Origin: Lactobacillus sp. ESL0680
Lineage (GTDB): Bacteria; Bacillota; Bacilli; Lactobacillales; Lactobacillaceae
DNA length: 64,000 bases
Assembly (NCBI RefSeq): GCF_029392855.1
Contig: NZ_CP113945.1
Span: 248,001-312,000, forward strand
Reading direction: 5' to 3'
Shown here: piece after piece, positions 43,777 through 52,048 of the stretch
Position numbering within the stretch: the stretch's first letter is position 1
Layout of the letters: the number at the start of each line of letters is the position of its first letter
Program-made: the position numbers and the translations under genes
Notes under the pieces: generated by a model
What the model saw: only the letters and a program-made list of their open reading frames with translations
Databases searched by the model: none
Told to the model about the DNA's origin: nothing

Positions 43777-43802
43777 AGCAGGCTTAATTGCCTGCTTTTT
43801 TG
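43777..43802 (+). terminator. Hairpin with T tract, repeated at 50771
   Basis: AGCAGGC-TTAATT-GCCTGCT plus T tract and GTGTGACTA; the same unit follows the element's right end at 50771-50794. Confidence 0.7.
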
Positions 43803-43883
43803 TGTGACTAAGGAATACAACGAGATGAGAAATAGGGTAAAATAAATATTGATGAATAAGTGTTTATATAAGGAATAGTTAAT

Positions 43884-44421
43884 ATGGTTGAACTAAAGTT
43901 ATTAGATATTAAGCACGCTATTAATAAAAATGTTAGTACATTAGTTCCAGTGCAAGATGAAAAAGAAAATTTTATTGATAAGATAAACAAGTTTATTAAG
44001 GAATTAACCGATGGTGTAAATAAAAACGAAGAATTTCAAAAAGGAGTATTTAGAAACTTTTTGCAAAATGTTATTCCTGGTAAACAAGTTAATACCAGTG
44101 AAAAAATAGATTTATAACTAAATCACGTACATTAATAGAATCTGCTTTTAAAAAAATGGTAATATAAATCAATACAGAAATAATGTAAACAATGTTTTAG
44201 GCATTAAACCTAATAATAAATGGAATAAAGAAGTTTTATCAATGGTGGGAGGAATAAATCAAATTATAGATTCTGTTTCTAGAATGAGAAATAATTTTAG
44301 TGATTCTCACGGAAGTTCTAAGCGGGTAAGTATAAAATTAGCCGAAGCAGAATTGGTTTTAAATTCATCTGTTAACATTGTAAATTATTATTTAAAAGTT
44401 AATAATAGAAAAAATAACTAG
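43884..44421 (+). pseudogene. Abi_C-type abortive infection gene, frameshifted
   Basis: The first 77 codons (43884-44117) end at a stop; the reading then continues in another frame as TKSRTLIESAFKKMVI (44117-44164), and after a further shift (about 44165-44185) as NNVNNVLGIKPNNKW and MRNNFSDSHGSSKR to a stop at 44421. LIESAFK followed by RNNFSDSHG is the pattern of the abortive-infection C-terminal (Abi_C) family. At least two frame changes make a full-length product unlikely. Similar composition to the rest of the element. Confidence 0.65.
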
Positions 44422-44570
44422 GGTATCTGTTAGATGATGATTGAGCTAGTGAGGTGAACTTAATTGCACTTCCTCAAATAATCTTTGAAGGGTTGTGAGT
44501 GGACATCTTGAGCCAATGGACAAGAAATGATTATTTTTCAGCCCCTTTCATATCAAATAGCTGATAACAA

Positions 44571-44602
44571 GAAAAAGATTGGAATAAAATCCAATCTTTT
44601 TC
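44571..44602. terminator. Bidirectional terminator between the Abi remnant and the 377-aa gene
   Basis: GAAAAAGATTGGA / TCCAATCTTTTTC perfect stem. The rest of 44422-44623 shows no gene. Confidence 0.8.
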
Positions 44603-44623
44603 GTAATGCTTTAATTTTTGATT

Positions 44624-45757
44624 TTATTGATTTAACAATTTTTTTAGTGCGTCTTTTATTTGTTGATCAAATTGTTTTGGAAGATACTTGAATAATCGCT
44701 TAGCTTCATCAATCTTTGTAGCTGAAATGTAGTGTGAATGTAAGTATGGTCTTTGACTTTTAGAATAATTAAGTATGGTGCTTTTAAAAGTTTTGGTTAT
44801 TTCATTTAATAGAAAACAAAGCAAATCAATGACGGCATTAAAAATAAATTCTGCGTCTTGTAATGAAATAGAATTTAATTCATTTATAGTGTTACTTAGT
44901 TCTTTATAAATATTGTCATATTTTAGAAAAGAAAAAGCTTTGTAATTTGTTGATGTTTTATCAACTGTATTATTTTCGTAATTAATAAGGTTTAGTAGAA
45001 TTAATTCAGTATGCTGAATGGTTATGTTCAAAGCAGTGTAAATGAAATTATAATTTATATAGAATTTATTAAGTGTCGAAATGGGGATTTTTCCAAAAGA
45101 ATAATAATTAGGAATGTCCAAATTAGTTGAGTTTAATATGTTTGTTTGCTTTTTTGAAAGGAAAGTGGCGGAACCCATTGAATTGCTATAATTTGCATCT
45201 AACCAAGTGCTAACTGAAATTATAGCATTGTTATTATAATTACCATTTTTTACATACGCTACCTCATTTCTATATTTATCAAAATTGTATACAGCATCGC
45301 ACAGTTCGGCTACTTTATCCAGTTTTTTACTAGCTAGAAAAGCTTTTAAAGTTTCATGATTAAATACAGTTACCTTTTGTGAAATTGATTTATCAAATTC
45401 TTTTGGCAATTTTTTTCGTGCAAAATCAAAAGTTTGTGCCATAAAAGGAATTATTTCTAAACCATTAGAAAATATTGTTTCAATATACTCTACGTCAAGC
45501 ATAATTGCGATTGCATGACGTTGTGCTCCTTTGATTGGTCTTCTGCTTGTTTTACTGCCGTTGCTTATCCAGTCTGAATATGCTGAAGGGATAACTTTAT
45601 GACCATAATTATCTATTTTGAATTGTAATTTTTCATCCGTATCAACTATATATTTATTTATTCGTATCACCTCCTGTACATCAGTGAGGTGATTTTTTTC
45701 TTTATCTGCTGCAATCAGCTTTGGAAGTGTGGAAGGTACTTTTGGAAATTTACTCAT
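44624..45757 (-). CDS. Unknown protein of the element (377 aa), divergent from the replication operon
   Basis: 377 residues, Asn/Lys/Ile-rich, start supported by GGAG 9 bases upstream. I do not recognise the family. Residues about 30-100 (KLQFKIDNYG..AYSDWISNGSKTSRRPIKGAQRHAIAIML) look like a degenerate DNA-binding helix-turn-helix, and residues 240-345 are predicted helical. Its place, divergent from the replication genes, is that of an element repressor, but the length and the cargo position next to an Abi remnant also suit a defence gene. The reverse strand has a perfect AGGAGGTGAT inside the ORF near 45664-45673. Confidence 0.6.
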   Translation of the reverse strand: MSKFPKVPSTLPKLIAADKEKNHLTDVQEVIRINKYIVDTDEKLQFKIDNYGHKVIPSAYSDWISNGSKTSRRPIKGAQRHAIAIMLDVEYIETIFSNGLEIIPFMAQTFDFARKKLPKEFDKSISQKVTVFNHETLKAFLASKKLDKVAELCDAVYNFDKYRNEVAYVKNGNYNNNAIISVSTWLDANYSNSMGSATFLSKKQTNILNSTNLDIPNYYSFGKIPISTLNKFYINYNFIYTALNITIQHTELILLNLINYENNTVDKTSTNYKAFSFLKYDNIYKELSNTINELNSISLQDAEFIFNAVIDLLCFLLNEITKTFKSTILNYSKSQRPYLHSHYISATKIDEAKRLFKYLPKQFDQQIKDALKKLLNQ

Positions 45758-45946
45758 TTTGTCAACTCCGTTTTTTTATAAATTTTTTCGGAATATATTT
45801 TTAAAAATTAATTATTCATACTTAATCATGAAGATTAAATCTAATTGCAATTAACTATGTCTTCAAGGAATTTAGTATTATACAAGATTAATTTTATAAC
45901 AAATTATATAAGCAAATATAAAAAAGTACTTAATAAAGGAGAAAAT

Positions 45947-46285
45947 ATGTCAATTAAGATTAATTTAACGGCAAAACAAGTATTAACTGGTATCACAGCG
46001 ATTGTTACTGGAGTTAATGAGCGTAAAACCAGCGAAAAGTACGACAATGCCAAAGATGTTGCTGAATATCCTTATCTAGTAAAAATGGCAATCATGGTTG
46101 ATAAAAATAATGTTAATAATGGTCAAATGCTAAACTTTAAGCTTAAAAAAGTTGGTGATTTAAAAGCTGGTAAAATGATCGATTTTGCTAAGAGTTCTAT
46201 CAAGAATGATCAAGTCAATCTGTGGGCTAATCAACGGGGCTATGTTCAGGTTTCCATTAAAGGAGATGAGATCATTGCAGGGTAA
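45947..46285 (+). CDS. Small element protein (112 aa), replication or transfer accessory
   Basis: From ATG 45947 with AAAGGAG upstream; an in-frame start at 45845 has none. Begins MSIKINLTAKQVLTGITAIVTGVNERKTSEKYD and is basic and soluble. Small proteins of this sort (for example DUF961-like) stand before the FtsK-like gene in Gram-positive ICEs, but I cannot assign it firmly. It overlaps the next gene by 11 bases, so the two are coupled. Confidence 0.65.
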   Translation: MSIKINLTAKQVLTGITAIVTGVNERKTSEKYDNAKDVAEYPYLVKMAIMVDKNNVNNGQMLNFKLKKVGDLKAGKMIDFAKSSIKNDQVNLWANQRGYVQVSIKGDEIIAG

Positions 46286-47387
46286 GCATACAACTATCTG
46301 TAATTACATTGAAAATGTGCTTGATAGTGTTTTATCTGATGAAGCAAGTACAATTAAGCAATCTTATCTGGTCTTAGAAGTAATTAAGGAGCCGTATGGT
46401 TTCTTGTTTATTCCGCGGTACCCAACAAATTTGGTATTAAATACTGATACTTATTATCGTATTTACGATATTATTTCGGCAGCTGTTTTCCCTGAATATA
46501 CCTGTGTTAGACCTACTTCCATGCAATTAGTAGAGGTGGACGGTGAACAATTAGCAACAGCCAGGGGTTTTTATTTTCCAGGTTACAAGGGTAAGAAACA
46601 ACGTTTCATCGTCACAATTACTAAAATTGTGTCTGACTATGATTTAAATAAGGAAATACCGTTGATGCGGGGATTAACTGTTGGCAGGAATGCGACCACT
46701 TGGATTATCAGCGGTAATACAGGTAGTGGAAAAAGCTATGCCTTACGCTATTTAGAAGAAATAATTAGTCGTTTAACTAATCAAAATGGTGATGAAGCAG
46801 CACAAGTTATTATGATTGATCCCAAAAAGTCTGACGGTGCGAGATATGCTAAAAAACACTCTGAAATTAAATTATTAATTCCAGAAGATTTTTTGACTAG
46901 GGTGAATGCGGAATTGGCTTCTGTGGTTAAGGAAATGCAGTTAAGGCAAAGTAAGCTTTATGAAGTTTCAAATAAGATTAGCACTGACGCTAACGAAATC
47001 AATGTACCACCGATTTTTGTTGTTTTGGAAGAAATGGCAAGCTTAACTTTGGGCTTAGCACCAACTTCAAGACGAGTTAAAGATTTATACCGTGAATTAG
47101 AATTAATTGCTTTGCTTGGCAGAGAAAGCTTGATCAATTTGATTATTACCAGCCAAATTGCCAGAAATGATATTGTGCCTATTCCAATTCGTTCGCAGAT
47201 GAATGTTAGAATTTTGCTAGGACGAATTGATAAAGCAACCGTTCAGTATTTGTTTCCGTCAATGATTGATGGCTTGTCTATCCCTATTGGTGGCTTAGGA
47301 ACAGGAATAATTGAGATCAATGATGGTAAACATTACGGGATTGAACCACTTGCCATGCCGACAATAACCAAAGGAGAAGAATCGTGA
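46275..47387 (+). CDS. FtsK/SpoIIIE (TcpA-like) DNA-pumping ATPase
   Basis: 370 residues from TTG 46275, 9 bases after AAAGGAG; the ATG at 46266 is too close to the site. Walker A GNTGSGKS at 147-154, Walker B IFVVLEEMA and the TSQIARNDI motif of the FtsK/HerA superfamily. It lacks an N-terminal membrane domain, which may be supplied by the next gene. In Gram-positive conjugation such proteins couple the relaxosome to the pore. Stop overlaps the next start. Confidence 0.85.
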   Translation: MQGKHTTICNYIENVLDSVLSDEASTIKQSYLVLEVIKEPYGFLFIPRYPTNLVLNTDTYYRIYDIISAAVFPEYTCVRPTSMQLVEVDGEQLATARGFYFPGYKGKKQRFIVTITKIVSDYDLNKEIPLMRGLTVGRNATTWIISGNTGSGKSYALRYLEEIISRLTNQNGDEAAQVIMIDPKKSDGARYAKKHSEIKLLIPEDFLTRVNAELASVVKEMQLRQSKLYEVSNKISTDANEINVPPIFVVLEEMASLTLGLAPTSRRVKDLYRELELIALLGRESLINLIITSQIARNDIVPIPIRSQMNVRILLGRIDKATVQYLFPSMIDGLSIPIGGLGTGIIEINDGKHYGIEPLAMPTITKGEES

Positions 47388-47839
47388 AGGGGATAGACTT
47401 AATTAATAAGTTATTTGATAAATTAATTGCTTTGCTTGGCAAGATCAGCGTAATTTTGTTGATTGTTCTAGTAATTATGCTAATCGCACATTATTTTCTG
47501 AAATTTTATGGCAAGTCAATTTCTAAAACAATTGCTTTAGAACAAACATTAAAGCTTATGGAACCAGAAAAGCCAGATAAAATAATTGCGGCAGTTAATA
47601 AGGTAGTTTATTGGGCTGGTGTTAAATACCTTGATAATAAAGAGCGTGTGCAGATAATTGTTCCAACTAAACGCTGGTTTCAATTATCATCACAATTAGA
47701 AGTTAAAAAACGGATTAGGGAAATGCTTAGTTCAGAAGACTTCAGATTATTTTTAATGGATAATTTAGGCAATTATCGTTTCGTAAGTAGACCTGACTAT
47801 TATCATAATCAGTTTGTTTTAACCGGTACGAGAATTTAA
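47384..47839 (+). CDS. Single-pass membrane protein of the element
   Basis: 151 residues from GTG 47384 with AAGGAG upstream. One membrane helix (about 17-37, ISVILLIVLVIMLIAHYF) then a basic cytoplasmic domain. No family recognised. Because the FtsK-like protein lacks a membrane anchor, this protein may recruit it to the membrane; inference from gene order. Confidence 0.65.
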   Translation: MKGIDLINKLFDKLIALLGKISVILLIVLVIMLIAHYFLKFYGKSISKTIALEQTLKLMEPEKPDKIIAAVNKVVYWAGVKYLDNKERVQIIVPTKRWFQLSSQLEVKKRIREMLSSEDFRLFLMDNLGNYRFVSRPDYYHNQFVLTGTRI

Positions 47840-47843
47840 TAGA

Positions 47844-47891
47844 AGCAAGGTGCCAGCTTTGTCCCTAAGACAAAAAGAATGGCACCTTGCA
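47844..47891 (+). terminator. Long hairpin after the membrane protein gene
   Basis: GCAAGGTGCCA ... TGGCACCTTGC, 11-bp stem with about 26-base loop. No clear T tract, so terminator or DNA structure. Confidence 0.5.
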
Positions 47892-47915
47892 TAATTTATA
47901 AATATTCTACTGTGT

Positions 47916-47980
47916 AAGTGTGCTAAGCACTGACATGATAACATTTGCTGGGCTTGTTATGGCAAATGTTAAAAGTGTGC
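47916..47980 (+). other. Candidate rolling-circle origin upstream of rep
   Basis: A perfect 9-bp stem AACATTTGC / GCAAATGTT (47940-47948, 47962-47970) with loop TGGGCTTGTTATG is flanked by direct repeats AAGTGTGC at 47916 and 47973. This layout, just before the Rep gene, resembles the origin stem-loop and iterons used by HUH Reps. Nick position not assigned. Confidence 0.5.
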
Positions 47981-48002
47981 AAACTGTGCAGAAGGGAATT
48001 AT

Positions 48003-49043
48003 ATGGCAGAGATTAGAGCTAGACAGTTTATGTACATGCAAGATTTTGATCATTTAAAGATAGATTTTACTGAACTAACCAATATTTTAACTAAGGCTAA
48101 TATTCAAGAGTGGGCTTATATCATTCATGACCAAGATTTGGATCAAGATAATAAGCTAATTAGGAAACATCTACATGTGGTCTTAAAATATGCTAATCCG
48201 CAAATACTTTCTCATGTTGTAAGGATTTTTAATGATAAACCGCAATATTTAGAAGTTTGGCAAGGAAGAATCAGTAATGCTTATAGCTATCTAATTCATG
48301 CAACATTGGAAGCTAAAGATAAGTATCAATACGATCCTAATAGTGTGGTGGCTTCATTTGATTTTCCCGCAAGGATTGCTGAAATACAAAGCAGTGTTAA
48401 CCAAAGTAAGTTAAATTCTAAAGTAGTGGCTAATTTCTTAACACAATATGCTAATGAAGAAATTGGTTATCAAGAATTAGCGGATATTATTGGTTTAGCT
48501 GAAGTTGCCAAAAGAAAAAGTGTGATTGACAATATTACCAAATTAATCGCGGACAAAAAGCATGAAGAATGGTTACATGAGTATCATGATCGCAAAGCAG
48601 AAACAATTTGGTTATGGGGCAGTGCAGGAGTTGGTAAAACACGTTATGCCAACAAGCTAGTTCGTGGCGAAAAAGTTGCTATTTTAGGTAGCAGTCGGGA
48701 TTACTTTCAAGATTATCATGGTGAACACTATGTAATTCTAAATGATTTGCGTCCCAATGATTTTAGATATGCAGACTTATTAAGGCTACTAGATCCTTAT
48801 GAGCATGATAAAGTAGCACCAAGACGCTATCATGACGTGAAATTGAATATTGAAATGTTGATTATTACTACTCCTTATAGTCCGTTTGAATTTTATCAAC
48901 ATGTGAGGATTGCTGATGAAAAAACAGATACCTTTGAACAGCTTAAACGGCGGATCCATGCAATTCATATTACACCTAAATTTATTGCGGAAGTTTTTCA
49001 AGATAATGAATCTGAATTTGAAAAATTATTTGGTAGTAAGTGA
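48003..49043 (+). CDS. rep: Replication initiator: HUH endonuclease fused to SF3 helicase (CRESS-type Rep)
   Basis: 346 residues. Residues 1-125 form a Rep_2-like HUH endonuclease: HLH at 56-58 in RKHLHVVL and the tyrosine motif AYSYLIH (Tyr94/96) followed by DKYQYD. Residues about 195-330 form a superfamily 3 helicase: Walker A GSAGVGKT at 206-213, Walker B VILND at 244-248 and motif C IITTPYSP at 287-294. This fusion is known from phytoplasma-type plasmids and integrated elements related to Reps of CRESS-DNA viruses. It nicks the origin and unwinds the excised element. The ATG follows GAAGGG. Confidence 0.85.
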   Translation: MAEIRARQFMYMQDFDHLKIDFTELTNILTKANIQEWAYIIHDQDLDQDNKLIRKHLHVVLKYANPQILSHVVRIFNDKPQYLEVWQGRISNAYSYLIHATLEAKDKYQYDPNSVVASFDFPARIAEIQSSVNQSKLNSKVVANFLTQYANEEIGYQELADIIGLAEVAKRKSVIDNITKLIADKKHEEWLHEYHDRKAETIWLWGSAGVGKTRYANKLVRGEKVAILGSSRDYFQDYHGEHYVILNDLRPNDFRYADLLRLLDPYEHDKVAPRRYHDVKLNIEMLIITTPYSPFEFYQHVRIADEKTDTFEQLKRRIHAIHITPKFIAEVFQDNESEFEKLFGSK

Positions 49044-49047
49044 AACA

Positions 49048-49236
49048 ATGAAAGAAGATGTAAAAATGTTTGGCAATGAGTTACTAAATGCTCGACAAAT
49101 AGCAGAAAAGTTAGAAATTTCTAATACTTATTTTTTCAAATTAACTAAATTAGGTATGCCGTTTCACCGCATAACGCCAAGGGGTAGGAAATTTTATAAC
49201 TATGATGAAGTGGTAAATTGGATCAGAAAGCGGTGA
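49048..49236 (+). CDS. Excisionase-like MerR/HTH protein
   Basis: 62 residues from ATG 49048, five bases after the rep stop; ATG 49066 is an alternative. NARQIAEKLEISNTYFFKLTKLGMPFHRITPRGRKFYNYDEVVNWIRK is a winged-helix DNA-binding domain of the excisionase/helix_turn_helix_17 type. It probably directs the integrase to excision. Confidence 0.75.
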   Translation: MKEDVKMFGNELLNARQIAEKLEISNTYFFKLTKLGMPFHRITPRGRKFYNYDEVVNWIRKR

Positions 49237-49300
49237 TTATTGTGGTAAAATTTAAAGTAATCAAGGGTATGTTCTTCCTAAAAGTAAAAGGAGAATAAGC

Positions 49301-50542
49301 ATGCCAATTAGTAAAATTAATAAAATTAATAAAGGAAAGAAAGCTTGTAAGTATCGAGTAAGAATACAACCAAGAGATGAGCATACTGGGAAAGTCATTC
49401 CTGTTCCTAGTCAAGTTGCTGACAATTATCGGGCAGCTGAGGCTTTATATGAAAAAATGTGGGTAGATTTTCGTTCTAATCCGCATGGCAATTATCAAGA
49501 ACTGAATCAACCGTTAGTGCAATCATATAAGAGTTTTATTGAAAGTGAGCATAGATTAGGTAGATGGCAATCGGCAACTACTTATAAAGCATGGACTTAT
49601 ACAATTAGGCTATTAAAAGACTATTTTGGTGATAAAAAAGTAAAAGATATTACTGAAAATGATATTCGGCAATTTGCACGTAACTATGTTGAGAAGCATC
49701 ATGCCAGTGTTGCTCCACATGCGACGATTGAACGACAGTTACAAAATATTAGATGTTATTTTAGTTCATTAGATAATATTGTTAAAAATCCTGTTCCTGT
49801 AAAAGTCTTGTATAAGTTTTTTCGTAATGATGAAATGACTGTACCAGATGAAAAATATGTTTTTTCTGATAAAGAAATCGTTTTAATTGTTACGGATATT
49901 AAGGAACGGTTGAAATCTACTAGACCTAATTACTGGTGTAGTCGCTTGGCAATCTGGATTGCTTTAGAGACAGGATTGCGACCGCAAGAAATTCAAGCTT
50001 TGAAATGGGCTAATTTGACTAAAGATCATGGTAAAGTAGTGTTTGAAATTAACGATTCTTGGAATAGCAAGGCAAAGAAGCTAAATGGTCATTTGAAAAG
50101 TAGACCTAAAGGGGCTAAAAGATTAACTTTGCCAATATCTGAAAACTTATATCAAACATTAATGATTTTTAGAGAAAAGCAAACAGATGTATTGCAAGAA
50201 TATGGTTTAGATAATGAACAGGATTATATTTTATTAGCATTAACTACTTATAATTTATGTTCATTAGGGATGCCAATAGATCAACGTGGCTTAAATGACA
50301 TGATGCGTAAAATCTGTAAAAAGATAGGCGTTAATAATCGTGGCTTGCGTGTTAGTATGTATACTTGTCGTCATACTATAGCAACTAAATTAGCTAATAT
50401 TCCAAGTATGAGTTACCCTTGGGCAGCTTATCGGTTAGGACATTCACTAAAAACGTTTATGAAAGTTTATGTTCATGTTGACCAAGATAAGAACGAAGAT
50501 ATGTTAAATGTCGTTAGTTCACAGTTAGTCACACAAAATTAG
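49301..50542 (+). CDS. int: Tyrosine integrase of the element
   Basis: 413 residues with AAGGAG upstream. N-terminal arm-type and SAM-like core-binding domains (about 70-165), catalytic domain with Arg 227 (GLRPQEIQALKW), Arg 357, GH at 380-381 and nucleophile Tyr 390 (KVYVHV). The first position of the HxxR box is Tyr 354 (YTCRH), a tolerated variant. attR is 53 bases after the stop, as usual for integrases that use tRNA genes. Confidence 0.93.
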   Translation: MPISKINKINKGKKACKYRVRIQPRDEHTGKVIPVPSQVADNYRAAEALYEKMWVDFRSNPHGNYQELNQPLVQSYKSFIESEHRLGRWQSATTYKAWTYTIRLLKDYFGDKKVKDITENDIRQFARNYVEKHHASVAPHATIERQLQNIRCYFSSLDNIVKNPVPVKVLYKFFRNDEMTVPDEKYVFSDKEIVLIVTDIKERLKSTRPNYWCSRLAIWIALETGLRPQEIQALKWANLTKDHGKVVFEINDSWNSKAKKLNGHLKSRPKGAKRLTLPISENLYQTLMIFREKQTDVLQEYGLDNEQDYILLALTTYNLCSLGMPIDQRGLNDMMRKICKKIGVNNRGLRVSMYTCRHTIATKLANIPSMSYPWAAYRLGHSLKTFMKVYVHVDQDKNEDMLNVVSSQLVTQN

Positions 50543-50594
50543 ATACAATAGTTGTAAATGCTAGAGTAGCAAGGCTTAAAAGGTTAATGTTACA

Positions 50595-50608
50595 CTGGCA
50601 ATCAGCAT
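50595..50608 (+). repeat. attR: copy of the tRNA-Thr 3' end
   Basis: CTGGCAATCAGCAT, exact match to 43568-43581. Confidence 0.85.
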
Positions 50609-50631
50609 TTTTAAGAGTAATTCAAAGTAAT

Positions 50632-50680
50632 CAACCTTGATTTATCAACGTTTATCGCAGATAAGTTAAGGTTGTTTTTT
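50632..50680 (+). terminator. Hairpin with T tract right of attR
   Basis: CAACCTT ... AAGGTTG with an inner TTATC/GATAA pair and six T. Confidence 0.6.
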
Positions 50681-50770
50681 GTTAATAATAGATATTTAGC
50701 ACCAAAAACGGCACCAGAAAATTTGCTTGGTATCACAAAATGTTTCAAGAAGTAAAATAGATGTTGATTT

Positions 50771-50794
50771 AGCAGGCTTTATGCCTGCTTTTTT
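50771..50794 (+). repeat. Second copy of the AGCAGGC hairpin
   Basis: AGCAGGC-TTTAT-GCCTGCT plus T tract and GTGTGACTA, same as 43777-43802. It suggests the cassette has the same left-end module as the element. The gap 50609-50919 otherwise holds GGCACC-type short repeats near 50699-50717 and no gene. Confidence 0.65.
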
Positions 50795-50919
50795 GTGTGA
50801 CTAGAATAATTTTGTTGTTAATAGATTTTGCGACACCTGATCTTACAATTTGTTTCGCAACAAGAAAAAATTCTCTGTAATAAGCAGAGAATCTTTTAAA
50901 TTGGTATTAACATTAAAAA

Positions 50920-51933
50920 TTATAATTTGGCGTAGTAAGTCAACAGTCGTATCATATTGCAAGTAAAGCCGAATTCGTTGTCGTACCAAGCATGAACTTT
51001 TGCCAGACAAGTACCATCACCAATATTAATTACTTCAGTCATTGTGGGATCGAAAATTGCACCATGAGTATCGTTAATTATGTCTGATGAAACAATTCCA
51101 GTATCATCATAACCAAAAGTTTCGTTATCTTGGGTAATTGTTTTAAAGATATTATTAATTTCTGTCGTAGTAACAGATTTGTTAAGAACAAGAGCAAGCT
51201 CAGTTAGTGAGCCGTCACGAACAGGCACTCGTTGAGCTTTTCCGGTTAGTTTGCCGTCAAGTTCAGGAATGACAAGACCAATTGCCTTAGCTGCACCACT
51301 AGAGTGGGGAATGATATTTTCAGTAGCAGCGCGATTGGCACGCTTATTTTTGCCTTGAGGACCGTCGGTTAAATTTTGTGAAGCTGTATAAGCATGAATT
51401 GTTGTGAGACTTCCAGCTTTAATACCAAAGTAATCATTCATTGGCTTAGCAAGTAATGCTACCGATTGTGTTGTACATGAGCCTGGTGAAATAATACGAT
51501 CTGAACCGGTTAAGGTATTTTCATTAATACCGTAAACTGCGGTTGGAATTTTACCTGCAGGAGCAGAAATTAAAACCTTGTTAACACCAGCTTTAAGATG
51601 AGCGCTAGCTTTTTCCTTACTTGTATAAAAACCTGTTGATTCAAGAACTAGATCAACATCATCATTGGCAACCCAAGGAATTTTTTCCGCATCTTTTTCG
51701 GCATATACTGTATAATGCTTATCATTAACAATAATTCCTGAATTATCAGCTTGCACTTCTGCTGGAATATCACCGTGAATTGTATCGTGCTTTAATAAAT
51801 AGGCGATCATATCTGGATCAGTTAAGTCATTGATTGCCACAACTTCAATTTCGGGATCATTTAATTCAAAAATTCTCCGAAATGCTAAGCGACCAATTCG
51901 GCCAAAGCCATTGATACCAATTTTAATTGACAT
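50920..51933 (-). CDS. Glyceraldehyde-3-phosphate dehydrogenase, accessory divergent isozyme
   Basis: 337 residues, normal length. NAD-binding GFGRIGRLAFR at 9-19, active-site GSCTT with Cys 153, HAYTASQN with the catalytic His, and DGSLTELA phosphate site. Instead of the usual SCTTNC the sequence reads SCTTQS, so the nearby second cysteine that forms a disulfide with the nucleophile in most GAPDHs is missing. GGAGGT site upstream. It stands alone, without pgk or tpi, next to a divergent LysR regulator and between att-like sites, so it is accessory and probably inducible. Confidence 0.88.
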   Translation of the reverse strand: MSIKIGINGFGRIGRLAFRRIFELNDPEIEVVAINDLTDPDMIAYLLKHDTIHGDIPAEVQADNSGIIVNDKHYTVYAEKDAEKIPWVANDDVDLVLESTGFYTSKEKASAHLKAGVNKVLISAPAGKIPTAVYGINENTLTGSDRIISPGSCTTQSVALLAKPMNDYFGIKAGSLTTIHAYTASQNLTDGPQGKNKRANRAATENIIPHSSGAAKAIGLVIPELDGKLTGKAQRVPVRDGSLTELALVLNKSVTTTEINNIFKTITQDNETFGYDDTGIVSSDIINDTHGAIFDPTMTEVINIGDGTCLAKVHAWYDNEFGFTCNMIRLLTYYAKL

Positions 51934-52009
51934 TGCTTTACCTCCATAAAAATATTATTTGTTAACGATTTTTAGTATAGGAGGGTTTGGTAGTTTTGAA
52001 TAATACTAA

Positions 52010-52025
52010 ATAATGGTACCATTAT
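52010..52025. promoter_or_regulatory. Probable LysR operator between GAPDH and its regulator
   Basis: Perfect palindrome ATAATGGTACCATTAT. TTAGTAT ... ATACTAA (about 51972-52009) is a second inverted pair with T-N11-A character. Confidence 0.5.
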
Positions 52026-52048
52026 CATTAAAAGTGATAGGTGATGAA

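Larger units (their letters stand above)
43581..50608. mobile_element. Integrative (mobilisable) element with CRESS-type Rep at tRNA-Thr
   Basis: Seven kb between exact att repeats. Order: decayed Abi_C gene, divergent unknown gene, 112-aa protein, FtsK/TcpA-like ATPase, membrane protein, candidate origin, HUH-helicase Rep, excisionase-like protein, tyrosine integrase. Replication, DNA-pumping and excision functions are present but no VirB4-like or other pore gene, so it probably replicates by rolling circle after excision and depends on a helper or another route for transfer. The element is AT-richer than the flanking genes. Confidence 0.85.

Noticed and set aside
47844..47891. Main origin of the element
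   Set aside because: The long loop and lack of flanking iterons make it a weaker candidate than the stem-loop at 47940-47970.
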